Part shown: positions 1 through 10,200 of the stretch, one piece after another | Numbering within the stretch: position 1 is the first letter of the stretch | How the letters are laid out: each line of letters opens with the position of its first letter | IMG/VR virus record: IMGVR_UViG_3300008258_000010 | Span: 1 to 36,237 of that record | Length of the DNA stretch: 36,237 bases | Direction: 5' to 3' (one strand) | Origin: a virus | The notes under the pieces: model-generated | Databases searched by the model: none | The model's input: only the letters and a program-made list of their open reading frames with translations | What the model was told of the DNA's origin: nothing | Made by a program: the position numbers and the translations under genes

Positions 1-68
1 AGCGTAGGGTTATTGCTTGTCCAGTTTGAAGCAGTGTCTCGCCTCATTTGAAGTCTTTTGATTGCCAT
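1..68 (-). CDS. N-terminus of a tail protein, cut by the left window edge
   Basis: Only the first 22 codons lie in the window. The ATG (68-66) shares one base with the TAA stop of the 140-aa gene upstream (TAATG). The peptide starts MAIKRLQMRRDTASNWTSNN and the frame is open to base 1. The pattern 'LQ-x-RRDTAxNWTxxNPTL' is typical of the N-terminus of phage tail fibre or other tail structural proteins, where a 'GEIGxETDTGK' segment usually follows; this is family knowledge, because that part is outside the window. On a circular genome the protein would continue towards the FN3-repeat protein at the right edge, and the two may be ends of one gene. The reading frames do not match if the two edges are simply joined, so some sequence must be missing between them. 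Confidence 0.7.
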   Translation of the reverse strand, partial: MAIKRLQMRRDTASNWTSNNPT

Positions 69-490
69 TATGCAACACCACCATCTATAGTTTCAATACC
101 AGTGAAGTTTGTATTAGAGAGTGCTTCCCCAATAGTTTCAACACCAGTGAAGTTTGTGGATGCTGTGCCATTGTCATAAACCTCAATGGTATAAACAAGC
201 ACATTTGGATAGCCAGCATCAACTATCTTTTGTGCATCAGAAGCACTAACCGTCTGTGTGCCATTAGCACCACGGATTACTGTAACCGCTTCATTAAAGT
301 ATGGGTCGTATGTTTCCATCTCAGAAACCAATACGCTACCGTCAGCAAAGATAAGAACATCACCAGCAACTTGGAAAGTTCCACGCTGGAATAGGCGGTC
401 ATCACCAAGTCCGCTGTATGTGTTTACATACGAGACATTGAATGTAGTTACGCCTGACGCAACCAAGAGATTGTATTCATCTAGTGTCAT
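68..490 (-). CDS. Conserved phage protein after the capsid gene, function unknown
   Basis: The protein has 140 aa. A good Shine-Dalgarno (GGAAGGATAAG) precedes the ATG. It lies between the major capsid protein and a tail protein start, so a head-completion, decoration or tail role is plausible, but I do not recognise a characterised domain. The N-terminal part (MTLDEYNLLVASGVTTFNVS, then 'DRLFQRGTFQVAGDVLIFAD') looks beta-rich and folded. The C-terminus carries a short tandem repeat, NFTGVETI and NFTGIETI, 15 residues apart, encoded by two almost identical 26-bp DNA repeats, so the tail of the protein may vary in copy number. The gene lies downstream of a strong minus-strand terminator, so it and the tail genes after it may be made at a lower level than capsid. 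Confidence 0.75.
   Translation of the reverse strand: MTLDEYNLLVASGVTTFNVSYVNTYSGLGDDRLFQRGTFQVAGDVLIFADGSVLVSEMETYDPYFNEAVTVIRGANGTQTVSASDAQKIVDAGYPNVLVYTIEVYDNGTASTNFTGVETIGEALSNTNFTGIETIDGGVA
87..157. repeat. Two 26-bp direct repeats, 45-bp period
   Basis: The stretches 87-112 and 132-157 differ at one base (ATAGTTTCAAYACCAGTGAA and six more bases). The 45-bp period equals 15 codons, so the repeat encodes an in-frame NFTG(V/I)ETI duplication at the C-terminus of the 140-aa protein. Confidence 0.85.
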
Positions 491-510
491 AGTTTCTTAT
501 CCTTCCTACT

Positions 511-550
511 AAGAAGAAAAGGGGTCCCAATCCCTTAAGACCAGGACCCC
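511..550 (-). terminator. Rho-independent terminator after the major capsid gene
   Basis: GGGGTCC (521-527) pairs perfectly with GGACCCC (544-550) across a 16-base loop. On the minus strand the stem is followed by TTTTCTTCTT (520-511). It lies between the capsid stop and the next gene. It probably acts as a partial terminator that lets capsid mRNA accumulate above the downstream tail genes; partial read-through is inferred because no new promoter is evident before the next gene. Confidence 0.8.
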
Positions 551-585
551 TAATCTTAGGTGTCTACGAAAGACTTAGACCGCTA

Positions 586-1599
586 TTAGAAGGCGGTTGT
601 AGTCTTGATAGCCCATAGGCTGTCTTCACGGAAGAGAGCCCAACCAGCGATACCATACCATCCGATAGCCATTCTACGCTTCAGTGGGTCAACGACCACA
701 CCGTCAAGAACGACACCGAACTCTTCTGATACTGCTTCAGCCAAAGCGTCTGCACCCATAACGAAGGTAGTGTAACCAGCCTGAGTCACATTGTTAGCGT
801 CTGCACGGTCACGAAGAATGTCACCAGGAGCAGGAACACGAGGAGTCTCAATGAAGCGAACACCTTCGAATGTTCCGATTTCACCAGCGTAGATGCCTTC
901 GCTGTCTACGAATGAGTGAGGAGCAGCCCAGATTGCAGATGCACCGTTGGTTGCGGTCTGAGCACGGAAGTCAGCAGCAACGCTTGGGTGGATGAATGCA
1001 ACATAGTTCTGACCATCAACGGTTGGAACATTCTTTGCACGGAGTTTTGCAACTACATAACGGATAGCGTTTGCAGTTAGAACACCAGTGTTTACTAGAG
1101 TGTCACCTAGACCAGTTGTAGTCAACTGAGCACCAGTCTTAACAGAAAGGGCACCAGTAGAAGCAAAGACATGCAAGTTGTTGTTAGTTGTGTAAAGCAC
1201 CTGACGAACAACATAGTCAATAGAGTTGGCTAGGTTATAGGTGATAAGGTTTGCAACATTACCATCTAGGTTGTTGTCCAAAGCGAACTCACGAAGAGCC
1301 TTTGAAACAACGGTGAAGTTACCATACTCTTTCAGAGTAACGGTAACACGAGACACATCTGCCAGAGCAACACCTGTTGGGTCAGTAATGTTGTTGTCAG
1401 AAAGTGCAGTTGTAGCAACAGCCATTTCTGGATGAATGCTGAACACCACAGATGAACCTGGGTGTGTTTGGTCAACCACCTTGGTAGTCGCTGCACTACG
1501 GAACATTGGAACTGAGCGTAGCGAGAGACGAACCTGGCGGTCGTATGCTGTGGTAACTAGGTTAACCAGCGTAGCGGAGTCTGTATTAGGAGCAGCCAC
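586..1599 (-). CDS. Major capsid protein (N4 gp56-like / HK97 fold)
   Basis: This is the building block of the capsid shell. With the chosen start it has 337 aa, a normal length for HK97-fold coats. The N-terminus reads AAPNTDSATLVNLVTTAYDR. A later block, 'AFIHPSVAADFRAQ', then 'SEGIYAGEIGTFEGVRFIET', matches the conserved pattern of the N4 gp56-like / Phage_capsid_3 coat family (HP..v.dlr...G.ig...Gvr.i.T). It lies directly downstream of the scaffold gene, as expected. The open frame begins at GTG 1608, but the Shine-Dalgarno GAAAGG ends only 2 bases before that codon; GTG 1599 has an 11-base spacing and gives the usual MAAPNTDS start, so I chose it. No ATG is available nearby. A terminator follows the stop codon. 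Confidence 0.88.
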   Translation of the reverse strand: MAAPNTDSATLVNLVTTAYDRQVRLSLRSVPMFRSAATTKVVDQTHPGSSVVFSIHPEMAVATTALSDNNITDPTGVALADVSRVTVTLKEYGNFTVVSKALREFALDNNLDGNVANLITYNLANSIDYVVRQVLYTTNNNLHVFASTGALSVKTGAQLTTTGLGDTLVNTGVLTANAIRYVVAKLRAKNVPTVDGQNYVAFIHPSVAADFRAQTATNGASAIWAAPHSFVDSEGIYAGEIGTFEGVRFIETPRVPAPGDILRDRADANNVTQAGYTTFVMGADALAEAVSEEFGVVLDGVVVDPLKRRMAIGWYGIAGWALFREDSLWAIKTTTAF

Positions 1600-1634
1600 T
1601 ATAATCACGACCTTTCAATAATCGTATTAGATTT

Positions 1635-2126
1635 TTAGAGTAGATAAGCCTTTGCTTCTGCCCATAGAGCCTTGAGTTCTGCTTCGCTACTTGCGTTTGC
1701 GATGCGAGCCTCAATGTCTTGGATTTTGCTTGGGCTTTGTGCTGCAGAACTTAGCGAACTAAGTCTGTTTGCACTAGCAACTGCTGATGGGTCAACAGTT
1801 ACTTTCGGAGCAACTACTTCATTGCCTCCAGTTTGGACACCGAAGATGTCCGCATTTTCTGTTATCCACTGTTCGATGGACTCTTTATCAGTCACATCAC
1901 TTGGGATGAACTTGGCAACTTTAGCATTTACGCCTAGGCTAGCCAATGTATCTGAGATACTGCGTTCTCTTAGTGCATTGTTTGCCTGAAGAACTTGGTC
2001 TTCAAGGGCTTTCTTTTCTGCGAGAACTGACTCTAACTGGGCTCGTAGTCCCTTACCATTGTTAGGTGCAGGAGTCTCGCCTTCATACTCGTCATTTGAG
2101 TCGTATTCAGTTTCATTATTTAGCAT
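1635..2126 (-). CDS. Capsid scaffolding protein
   Basis: It directs capsid assembly from the inside of the procapsid and normally leaves before packaging is complete. The protein has 163 aa, is acidic at the N-terminus (NNETEYDSNDEYEGETPAPN), then has a predicted coiled coil ('LRAQLESVLAEKKALEDQVL'), then an 'ITENADIFG' stretch and a helical, Ala/Ser/Lys-rich C-terminus that would contact the coat. Length, composition and position directly upstream of the capsid gene fit phage scaffolds. The frame opens at ATG 2132, but the Shine-Dalgarno GGGAG leaves only one base before it; the ATG at 2126 has 7-base spacing and is preferred. The gene is the first one downstream of late promoter element A. 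Confidence 0.85.
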   Translation of the reverse strand: MLNNETEYDSNDEYEGETPAPNNGKGLRAQLESVLAEKKALEDQVLQANNALRERSISDTLASLGVNAKVAKFIPSDVTDKESIEQWITENADIFGVQTGGNEVVAPKVTVDPSAVASANRLSSLSSAAQSPSKIQDIEARIANASSEAELKALWAEAKAYLL

Positions 2127-2132
2127 TTTCAT

Positions 2133-2259
2133 ACTCCCTAAATAGATTTATCGCAAGCCAGAAGGGTTCCAGGGGAAGAACCATTCGCTCTTACTACCAG
2201 ACTTATTTATCCTCTGGGGCTGGCAGGTCCAGATGGAATACTATGAAGTTATCTTCATA
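2133..2259 (-). promoter_or_regulatory. Structured 5' leader of the scaffold-capsid mRNA
   Basis: Transcription from element A would start near 2256 and leave an untranslated leader of about 125 nt before the scaffold start. It holds TATGAAG/CTTCATA (2242-2248 with 2253-2259, 4-base loop) near the 5' end and GGTTC/GAACC (2165-2169 with 2178-2182). No ORF of note is present on either strand. A role in mRNA stability or translation is inferred only. Confidence 0.45.
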
Positions 2260-2262
2260 AGG

Positions 2263-2292
2263 AGTATAGGGGTTTCCTATACAGTTCCTGAC
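2263..2292 (-). promoter_or_regulatory. Late promoter element A (copy 1 of 3)
   Basis: On the minus strand it reads GTCAGGAA (2292-2285), 16 bp ending in CCC, then TATACT (2268-2263). The same layout with identical spacing occurs at 11646-11675 and 16884-16913, always in a gap between late genes and pointing into the next gene. TATACT is a good -10 box. GTCAGGAA differs from the housekeeping TTGACA. The spacer of this copy also forms a GTATAGG/CCTATAC hairpin (2264-2270 with 2276-2282) that overlaps the stop codon of the upstream gene. Confidence 0.7.
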
Positions 2293-3302
2293 ACCTGTTC
2301 TGCTAGAACATTTGTGCCACCTGAAGCACCCTCAAACCTTGCTCTTTCACGAGACTTGAGTCCACCAATCTTAGTAGCAGCCTCAGTGTTCACACCTAGG
2401 GCAGCACCTAATACCTCAGAAGTTCCGAGTTGGGTGCCTTCCATACCTGCCAGTCTTTGGACACCAGTTAGGCTTCCAGCAAGTGGGTTGTATGCAGTGG
2501 CTGTTCCAGATGCAATGTCTTGTAATACTTCAGCAGCCTTTTGACCAGCCTGATAAGCATCCTTAGCCATACCACCTGCAGTAAGTGCGACTACCAAGTC
2601 TTCACTTTGCTTCATGTTCAAATCAACAGCACTTGCTAAAGCCTGAGCACCGAGTTGTGCAGCACCAGCAGCCTTCTGAATCTGTGATAAACCAAGGTCA
2701 GGGTTCAATGCATAGCCTAGTAGTTCATTATCTCCAATCCCATAATAGGTCTGGAGTTGAGCCTTTAGATTAGCGTCTTGAGACATTACCCATGAGTTGG
2801 CAACAGTTACACGGTCTTGTAGTTCAATAGGAGAAATGTTCTTAGCAATCAACATACCAATCTCCGCATTAATGCTTGCACCATACATACTCTTTACTGG
2901 AGAAAGAATCTGCTTGTATGTGCTCTCCATCTGCAGGTATTCTGCTTCACTAGGAACAACCATAGGATTGGTTGGATTAGATGCATTGTTTTTTCTGATT
3001 TCAGTTAGACCACTAAAGCGTTGTTTGTATGGCTCACTCTTGTATAGTTCTGACATGAATAGTGCTTTATTATCAAGAAGAGTTGGGTCAGTCTTAATAG
3101 TATTTGCAATCCATCCAGGTAGAGAGTTTACATCGTCAATGTCTCCTGTAATACCAATCGCACTAAACATGGTTACGATTGTTTCATAGGCATTTACCTT
3201 ATCTGGATGTGCTGCCTTAAACTCAGCCTCACTTATGTAGCCATCCTTATTTTTATCAGCAGGGTCATAAATGGGGGTGGTTGGTGTAGTTGGACTTGCC
3301 AT
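2277..3302 (-). CDS. Probable internal virion protein with an EF-hand loop
   Basis: The protein has 341 aa; ATG with Shine-Dalgarno GGAG 8 bases upstream. It lies between the giant virion protein and the scaffold, so a virion (core or ejection) role is inferred. Residues 16-27 (DKNKDGYISEAE) fit the 12-residue calcium-binding EF-hand loop at every ligand position: D16, N18, D20, G21, I23, S24, E27. The middle region (about 125-225) is helical, with 'IAKNISPIELQDRV', 'YYGIGDNELLGY' and an Ala-rich 'QKAAGAAQLGAQALASAVDL' segment, a pattern I associate with unnamed structural proteins of actinophages. The C-terminus is Gly/Ala-rich. Its stop codon lies inside late promoter element A. Confidence 0.65.
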   Translation of the reverse strand: MASPTTPTTPIYDPADKNKDGYISEAEFKAAHPDKVNAYETIVTMFSAIGITGDIDDVNSLPGWIANTIKTDPTLLDNKALFMSELYKSEPYKQRFSGLTEIRKNNASNPTNPMVVPSEAEYLQMESTYKQILSPVKSMYGASINAEIGMLIAKNISPIELQDRVTVANSWVMSQDANLKAQLQTYYGIGDNELLGYALNPDLGLSQIQKAAGAAQLGAQALASAVDLNMKQSEDLVVALTAGGMAKDAYQAGQKAAEVLQDIASGTATAYNPLAGSLTGVQRLAGMEGTQLGTSEVLGAALGVNTEAATKIGGLKSRERARFEGASGGTNVLAEQVSGTV

Positions 3303-3314
3303 AGTATCTTCTCC

Positions 3315-4229
3315 TTAGAATCCAAACATCTTCTGGATGTTTCCAGCCAGAGTCGTTATAGACTCATTGGCATTCTTTGTGTATTTCCAGCGATAGTCTT
3401 GCTTTAGTAGTGTTTCAAAGTCTGTATAGTCAACAGTCTTTACGACATCTTTGCCATTACTGTCTTTGATTTTCTTTCCAACAAGGGCTTGATTTAATAG
3501 ACTTCCACTTCTATTTATCTCACGAGCAAGGTTGATTGTGTCTGGGTCAATCTCTAGTGTTTGTGCCATCATCTGTAGGTAATCTCCTGCAAGGTCACGC
3601 AGGTCTCCACCTGAAATAATCTCGTCTGCATACTGCTTAAACTTTGGAGCGACACGGTTGACACGATACCATTGCTTTACCGATTCAAGTGTTGCTGGCT
3701 TTGTTTCAGAGGAGTTAATGATTGATGAAACCTTCTTATTAATCTCAGTGTCTGAAATAAAGATTCCATTATCATTAGCGAACCTTCTAAGAGCAATAGC
3801 ATAATCTTCAGCATTCTGCTTTTCTGCTGCTTCATTAGGTGGTGACTGAAGTGCGGAACCAAATGTTGAGTAAGCCAACTGGTCAAACGCAGCATACTTG
3901 GCTGCTTCATTAAGGTGCTTACTTAAGTCCCAGTCTTTCTTTGCTTTGCCAGTTTTAGGGTCATAGCCATTTTCAACACCGTAGTTAATAATGATTTGCC
4001 AAGCGGACCTAGCCACATTGTCAGTAATGTTTTTATCAAAATAGCCAGAAGCGACAAGAGCAGCCTTGATTTTCTTAACGCTCTCTGGGCTTAGGTTATG
4101 AACCTTCCAATCGGTGTCCTTCTTTGGAACACCATTGAAATAGAATGAGCCATTACTTTGCTCAGTTTCAGTCCCATTGTCACTACCTGGTGGTGGTGGG
4201 AGTTCTGTTCTTACATTTACATCTACCAT
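3315..4229 (-). CDS. Probable internal virion protein, function unknown
   Basis: The protein has 304 aa; ATG with GGAG upstream, 10 bp after the stop of the giant protein and 12 bp before the next gene. I recognise no catalytic motif. The N-terminus has a Pro-rich stretch (ELPPPPGSDNGTE). The body is soluble and mostly helical: 'LSPESVKKIKAALVASGYFD', then 'DYAIALRRFANDNGIFISD' and 'LRDLAGDYLQMMAQTLEIDP'. It shares the general helical style of the following 341-aa protein, and both probably belong to the core or ejection complex with the giant protein. Assignment rests on position between portal and capsid. Confidence 0.6.
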   Translation of the reverse strand: MVDVNVRTELPPPPGSDNGTETEQSNGSFYFNGVPKKDTDWKVHNLSPESVKKIKAALVASGYFDKNITDNVARSAWQIIINYGVENGYDPKTGKAKKDWDLSKHLNEAAKYAAFDQLAYSTFGSALQSPPNEAAEKQNAEDYAIALRRFANDNGIFISDTEINKKVSSIINSSETKPATLESVKQWYRVNRVAPKFKQYADEIISGGDLRDLAGDYLQMMAQTLEIDPDTINLAREINRSGSLLNQALVGKKIKDSNGKDVVKTVDYTDFETLLKQDYRWKYTKNANESITTLAGNIQKMFGF

Positions 4230-4239
4230 AATAATCTCC

Positions 4240-7200
4240 TTAGTTTAGGGAATCTTCATTCCATCTAAAGTTGTAATACCAGTCTTCAAAGTCTGGGTTG
4301 CTTCCGTTTAGAAGTGGTTCTAAATCGTTATACCAAGCATCTTTGATGTCTGGGTTCTGGGCGAGAGTTCCTCTACCAGTAAGTTGTCCACGCTCTCTTA
4401 GTTCTTTTTGCCTGTTGTATCTAGCAATCAAGAATGTAGCAATGTCTCTGTCTAGTTGTGTTTCTACCTTTGTGTTTCCTGATAGTGGCTTACCGTCTGA
4501 ACCATAGCCATTCCAAATGATTGACTGCCAAACTCCAGCAAGGTCATTGTATTTGTTTGGGTCAATAGCCTTCTTCTTATCTGACTGCCAAACAGCACCA
4601 AACTGCTTGTCGTTGTATAGAGCGTTGGTTAGTTTGTTCTTCCAATAGCCATAAGTTCCACTGATGTATCTTCCTTGATAATAGAAAGGTTTAATCTCAG
4701 CGGTATCAGATGGGTTGGCGGTTGGATTCATAAGGTTATTTTGTAACCACTTGATTCCTGGCAACTTCTCACCCTGACCACTTGCAGTAGGGATTGTGTA
4801 TCCATTGTTATAGGCATACCAACCACGCTGAATACGAATGTATGTTGAGTATTCAGTTGGTGTCCTTGGATTTAGATAGTCACTCTGTAGAGCAGCATAA
4901 CTGTTCTCGTCAAATGCAGCACCAGGGTTTCTTCTACCGTCATTAACAATCCAACTTAGGACATCTCTAATGTCGCCATCGTTCATTCCAACAACGGTTC
5001 CATAGTCTTGCACTGATTTGATTAGACCCTTATTGCGTTCAAGTCTTGTCAACGAATCAGTGTTGTATTCGATACCATACTGGTTAAATGTTGGGCTAAT
5101 AGATGCAGCCCACCACTCTTCATTCTCATACATAGTGTTGTATAGAGCCATGTCTTTTACTGTATAACCTCTACCGTATTTACTCTCCCAAACCTTGAGG
5201 CGTTCATCATAGGTTGTTCCGTAAGAATCAAACTCTGCTTGTGCCTTGTCTTGATTAGACTTGTATGCTTTACGAGCAATGTCTCCAGGGGTAATGTAAG
5301 TAGTAGCAACTGGTGAAACAAAATCAGAGAAAGCCTTCAACCAGAAGATTGCACCAGTATAATCTTTAGCCTTTTGAAGCAAAGCCTTATCCTTTTGTGC
5401 CTGACTAGGTAGAGAATCAATCTCTGGATACTTGCCTAGTAGGTATTGACCATTGACATACTGAACAGAGTTTAGGTATGAACGAGTCCAGATACCTTGC
5501 CCTTCTTCATTCCACCACTTAGGAGAATCCCACAACTGTTTTGCTGTGTTTCCTGGCATTAGTAAATCCCAAGACCACTGTGTTGATGATGGACCAAATG
5601 GTAGAACCCTATTAGCCCACTCAGTGAATGTAGTTGCTGGACCTTTGCCACCTTGCTTTGCCTCAGACTTAACAAGTTCTGATAAAGCAATAGTTGGAAT
5701 AGGCATCAACGAGAATGATTGCAGTGGATTAGGAATAGCAATAGGTGTATCGCCAATGTCTGCATAGTTACCTTGGAATACTGGGTCTAAGGACTGGCGG
5801 TTGAATAGTATCTGTTTTACTTCTCCACCTGCAAGAGAGTTTGTGAACCACTCAGGTAGTGAAGCCTGAACATAGGCAGCCTTACGCTCACCGTTTTCAT
5901 CTCGTTCATCGAATCCAACTGGGTTTCCGTTCTTGTCTACCCAGTGAGTGTTGTTGTTTAACTTGTTAGCCCAGTAAATCATTAGTGCTGCTGATGCAGG
6001 ATTATAACGAGCACCATTTACAAGCGACTTCATTGAGAATAAGAATGCGTTTCCAAATGGGACAATAGCAGCAAGAGCCTGACGAATCTCCATTCCATCA
6101 GTGTATGAATAAATCCACTTTTTGGTTTGGTTTAACGCATACTGACGAGCATTACGAACGATGTTCAATCTCTCTGCTTCAGTAACTCTTACATCATCAA
6201 TACCGATGCCTCTGGCTGTAGCCTTTTGAATCATCTGTCTTTCAAGGCTTTCCCTGTATGCAACATGGAACATAGGCATCTGGAAAAATACTTGCTGTGG
6301 ATAGTCAGTGATTGCTTTATTCCATTTGTTAAGTGCCTCACGACCAAGCCTTTGAGTTAGTGTTCTCTGTGATGGGTCAGCAATACTAGCCCAGATGTCT
6401 GGCAATCCTATAGCACCATAACGAGTAGACATGTCAACATTGGCAATGAGTTCACCAACCTGTTCTCCTTCTGCTTTTCTACCGAGGTGGTATGCCTGTA
6501 GTTCTGTTGGGCTTATTTCCTCACCCTTTAGAAGTTTGGTTGCAATAAGATTTTGACTTACCGCCATTTCATCAAGCCATTGTTCAGCAGTAATGCGTTC
6601 AGTAGTAATGTCTCCAACATCAACGCCCATACGCCTCAGGTCATTGATGTATTTTTGTGCTTCTTCTATAGTTAGGAATGGAGCATCCGCAGCAATAGGA
6701 CCAACATGGTTATCAACATTTCTAATGTTCATAACAGCAAAGTCTTCAGCACTAAGTTGCTCAAAACGAACCTTGTCAGGTCTAATGAACTGTTCAGTTC
6801 CTGGACCAACTACAGAATACTTTTTGCCAACTCCAACAGCGTCTGCATACTTCTTGCCCTCTGTTGTCTTCAGCCATTCTTTAACTGCAAGAACTAAATC
6901 ATCTTCATCGTAGACTCCTGCTATTCGTTTTTCTATAATCAAACGAACAACTGGGTCTAACTTACCGTCATGCATAAAGTTACGGTTTAGGACATTAGCC
7001 CATGAATCCCAATAACCAACCTCGGTTGGCTTTACAACACGAGTTACGAGTTGAGCATCCATTGGCTTCCATAAAGAGTCTCTCAAACGGACATCCTCTA
7101 CGCTCTTAGCCAACTTACCTAGGAAGATGTCTCCTTCAATGCCAGCCAATGATTGAGCAAAGTCTTCCTGACCAACACGGATAGTGCCATCAGTTTCAAA

Positions 7201-10200
7201 GTGTTTGCGGTTAGCCTTAATAGCATTTATTTTGTCCCAAGTTGCCCTGCTCTTAATGAGAGATTGTTGTAATACTTCCATCTGAGCAATGTTGTTTGTA
7301 AGACTTTGTTTCACAGCAAGGATTGCAGGTAGAAGTTCGTTGTCACCAACACCGTAAAGGTTTGCAAGTTTTGCGTTGATTGGAAGAGTTGATGTTTCCA
7401 GTTCATCTAACTTAGCCTTAGCATTTTTTCCTAAACGGTTTATAAGACTTCTTGAGAACATACCAGCATCAGTCAACTGACCAACTGTCATCTGAGAGAG
7501 TTCATCAGCCCTTATTGGTTTTGCACCCTTTCTGGCTGTCATCCAGCCTTGTGCAACCAACTTATCTCTAAGTGTGGCTTGACCAGCAAGGAAAGACATT
7601 CCAGTCCAGTCAACACCTGCTTCTTCTAGGTCTCTAATAACCGCTATGACTAGTGCCTCGTTTACTTCTTTTCCGCTTGCATCAGCAGCAAAGGGATTAA
7701 GAATAGAGATAGTTTTTCCATCTTGAGTAACTGTAAAACGAGCAGCCTTGTATTTAGACATAGCAACTAAATCAGAGAATCCTAGATTGTCGTATCCCTT
7801 AGAAGCAATCCAAGCATCCAGTTGCTTCTGGGTTTTGATTCCAAGTTTGATAGCCAGTTCCTCTGGCAAATCTTTGATTGACCCTAGGTGTATTTCTTTT
7901 CCATAAGAACGAAGTTCAACGATTTTAGGTATCTGACCCTTAGCAAAGATTTTTCCACTAAGGCTAGATACATCAGTCATTTGTTCAACTTCTGGTCTAG
8001 TTAGAGGCTTATACTTTTCACCTGCACGAGATGCCCATACTGAATCTCCACGGTCAATAGCAGCAAGCAAATCAGCCTTGGTCATTCCTCCAGCATCTTT
8101 AGGGCTAACAACACGAATCTCATACTTAGCAATGTCTGCATCTGTTTGACTGCGGAACTTCTTGGTGTCAAGTAGTTGCCATTTACGACCACGACCAGCA
8201 AGGCGAACATGGATAATCTCTCCATTAGCAATGGCTGTCTCAACCTTAGTTCTCACATCTTTGGTGATACGCTTACCAACTGTGTCTGGAAGGGTAAGTG
8301 AGTCTGAAGCCTTGGCAGTGTTGATGTCTGTTCCAAGTTTGTTGATGTAGTTAAGGGCATCATCTTGGTTATCGAATGTGGCAATGCCTCTAGTAGAAAA
8401 CTCTTTAGCACCAACATTAAGGTCAAGGAACGCTTGTTTATCAGTAGTCACATGGTAATGAGATGCAGCACTTAACTCGTGAGCAGATGCAAGGAATCTA
8501 GGAATGTCATCGTAAGGAATGTCTGAAATCTTTTGATTAGCAACATCTTGAACAATCTTTCTTAAACGAATACCTTCTTGTTCAAGCAAAGCGATGTTTA
8601 GGTCATCTAGAGCCTTGATTGATTGTTCAATCTTTTCTGGTCTTGCATAACCCCTTAGTGCAAGATTCATTCTCATTTCTCTTGCTATTGCTCTACTCGC
8701 ATTATTTTCAACTGCATTCAGTAGAAGAGCAGGGTTGATAGCATTCTTTGCCATGGCTCCACCATAACCAGAAAGCATAGATGACACACCATTTTGGAAC
8801 ATGTCACGAGCAGTTCTACCAGCACGGAATAGAACGATTGATTGGAATAGAGCACCGATGGAGTTGTAGAAAGATACCGTTCCATTTTTAAAGATTACGC
8901 CAGCACGAGCAGCGTTGTATTTGATTGGCGAGTCTGCGAGAATCTGTGGCTTTGCCTTAATGATTTCATCTCTTACTTTGGCGAAATCCCAGATGTTGAT
9001 TTTATTTGGAGTTTGATTAACCATGAATGGGTCGTTATAGACAATCTTCTGATTGCCTTCTTTCATAACTACAACACCATCACGCTGTAGGTTTTCAGTA
9101 AAGACTCTCTTTTTTTCCATAAGAATAGAAGAAAGTGCTCCTGCTGTTTCTTTATTAAATCCTTGTTTAGTTGCAATAAGTGTAAGACCAAGTTCTTGTG
9201 CGTTCTGGATTACCATTGCCTTTGCGTCTGGAGTGGTTGCAGTTCTCCAAGCGTTTGATAACGCTACTCTGTAGCCACCATTAGATAGAGCACTGCCAGA
9301 TAGACGGTCAATGTCTCCTAGCATTCCGAAGAACTTACGAGATGCATCGCCTAATGGGTCTTCAAGGTCAATCATTCCTTTAGCAGATGTCTGAAATGGA
9401 CGAACTACTTGGTGGTATAAGAATGATGTTCCATTTCCGAAACTGCGTTCTACACGGATAGAGCCATCGTGTGTTTTACCGTGAACAAAGAAAGAACCAA
9501 CCTTTGCTTTTCCACCTTCAAACTTGTTTATAAAACCAAATCTGGATGGCATCAACTCACGGATAACCGTATTTCCTGCAAGACCTTCTGGACCAGCCTT
9601 TACAATAAGATTAGACAATACTGTAGAGAACTCGTCTTTTGCTAATAGGTCAGATGCTTCTATTACTGACTTTAAAAACTCTGGGTGGTCTAGTGAATCC
9701 AGCATTCCAATGGTTGTGATGCTTCCGTTTCTTTCACCACGAGCCAGATAGCCACCATCCATAAACTCGTCAAGTGCAAGTTTCATGTTTGGTTGTTTGG
9801 ATACAAGAGATTGGAATGCTCGTTGAGAACCATACTCAGTGGCAAGAATAATCTGTGCAACTTCTTGTTCTGTTTTTGCCTGACCTAATAGCCAAGCAAT
9901 GTTTTCTTTTTCTCCAGATGTGATTGATTTAACTACTGTGTGTTGAGAGATTACATCTGCATTATTTTCTGCAGCAAACTTAGCAAAGTTCCAGTAACGC
10001 AGTTTTTGTTCTGCTGCTGCTTCGGCTGCTTCTTTAGTAATGTAGCGACCACTTGCATTAACTCCAGAATCAGCAAGACCAGCAATGCCAGCCCATTCAC
10101 TCATGTCTGTGGCAATGTTTTTAGCAACTGTTTTTTCACCAACGCCAGTTAGAAAACGACCTGAGAAAAGAACTTTTCCAACTTTGCCTAACCAAGAGAG

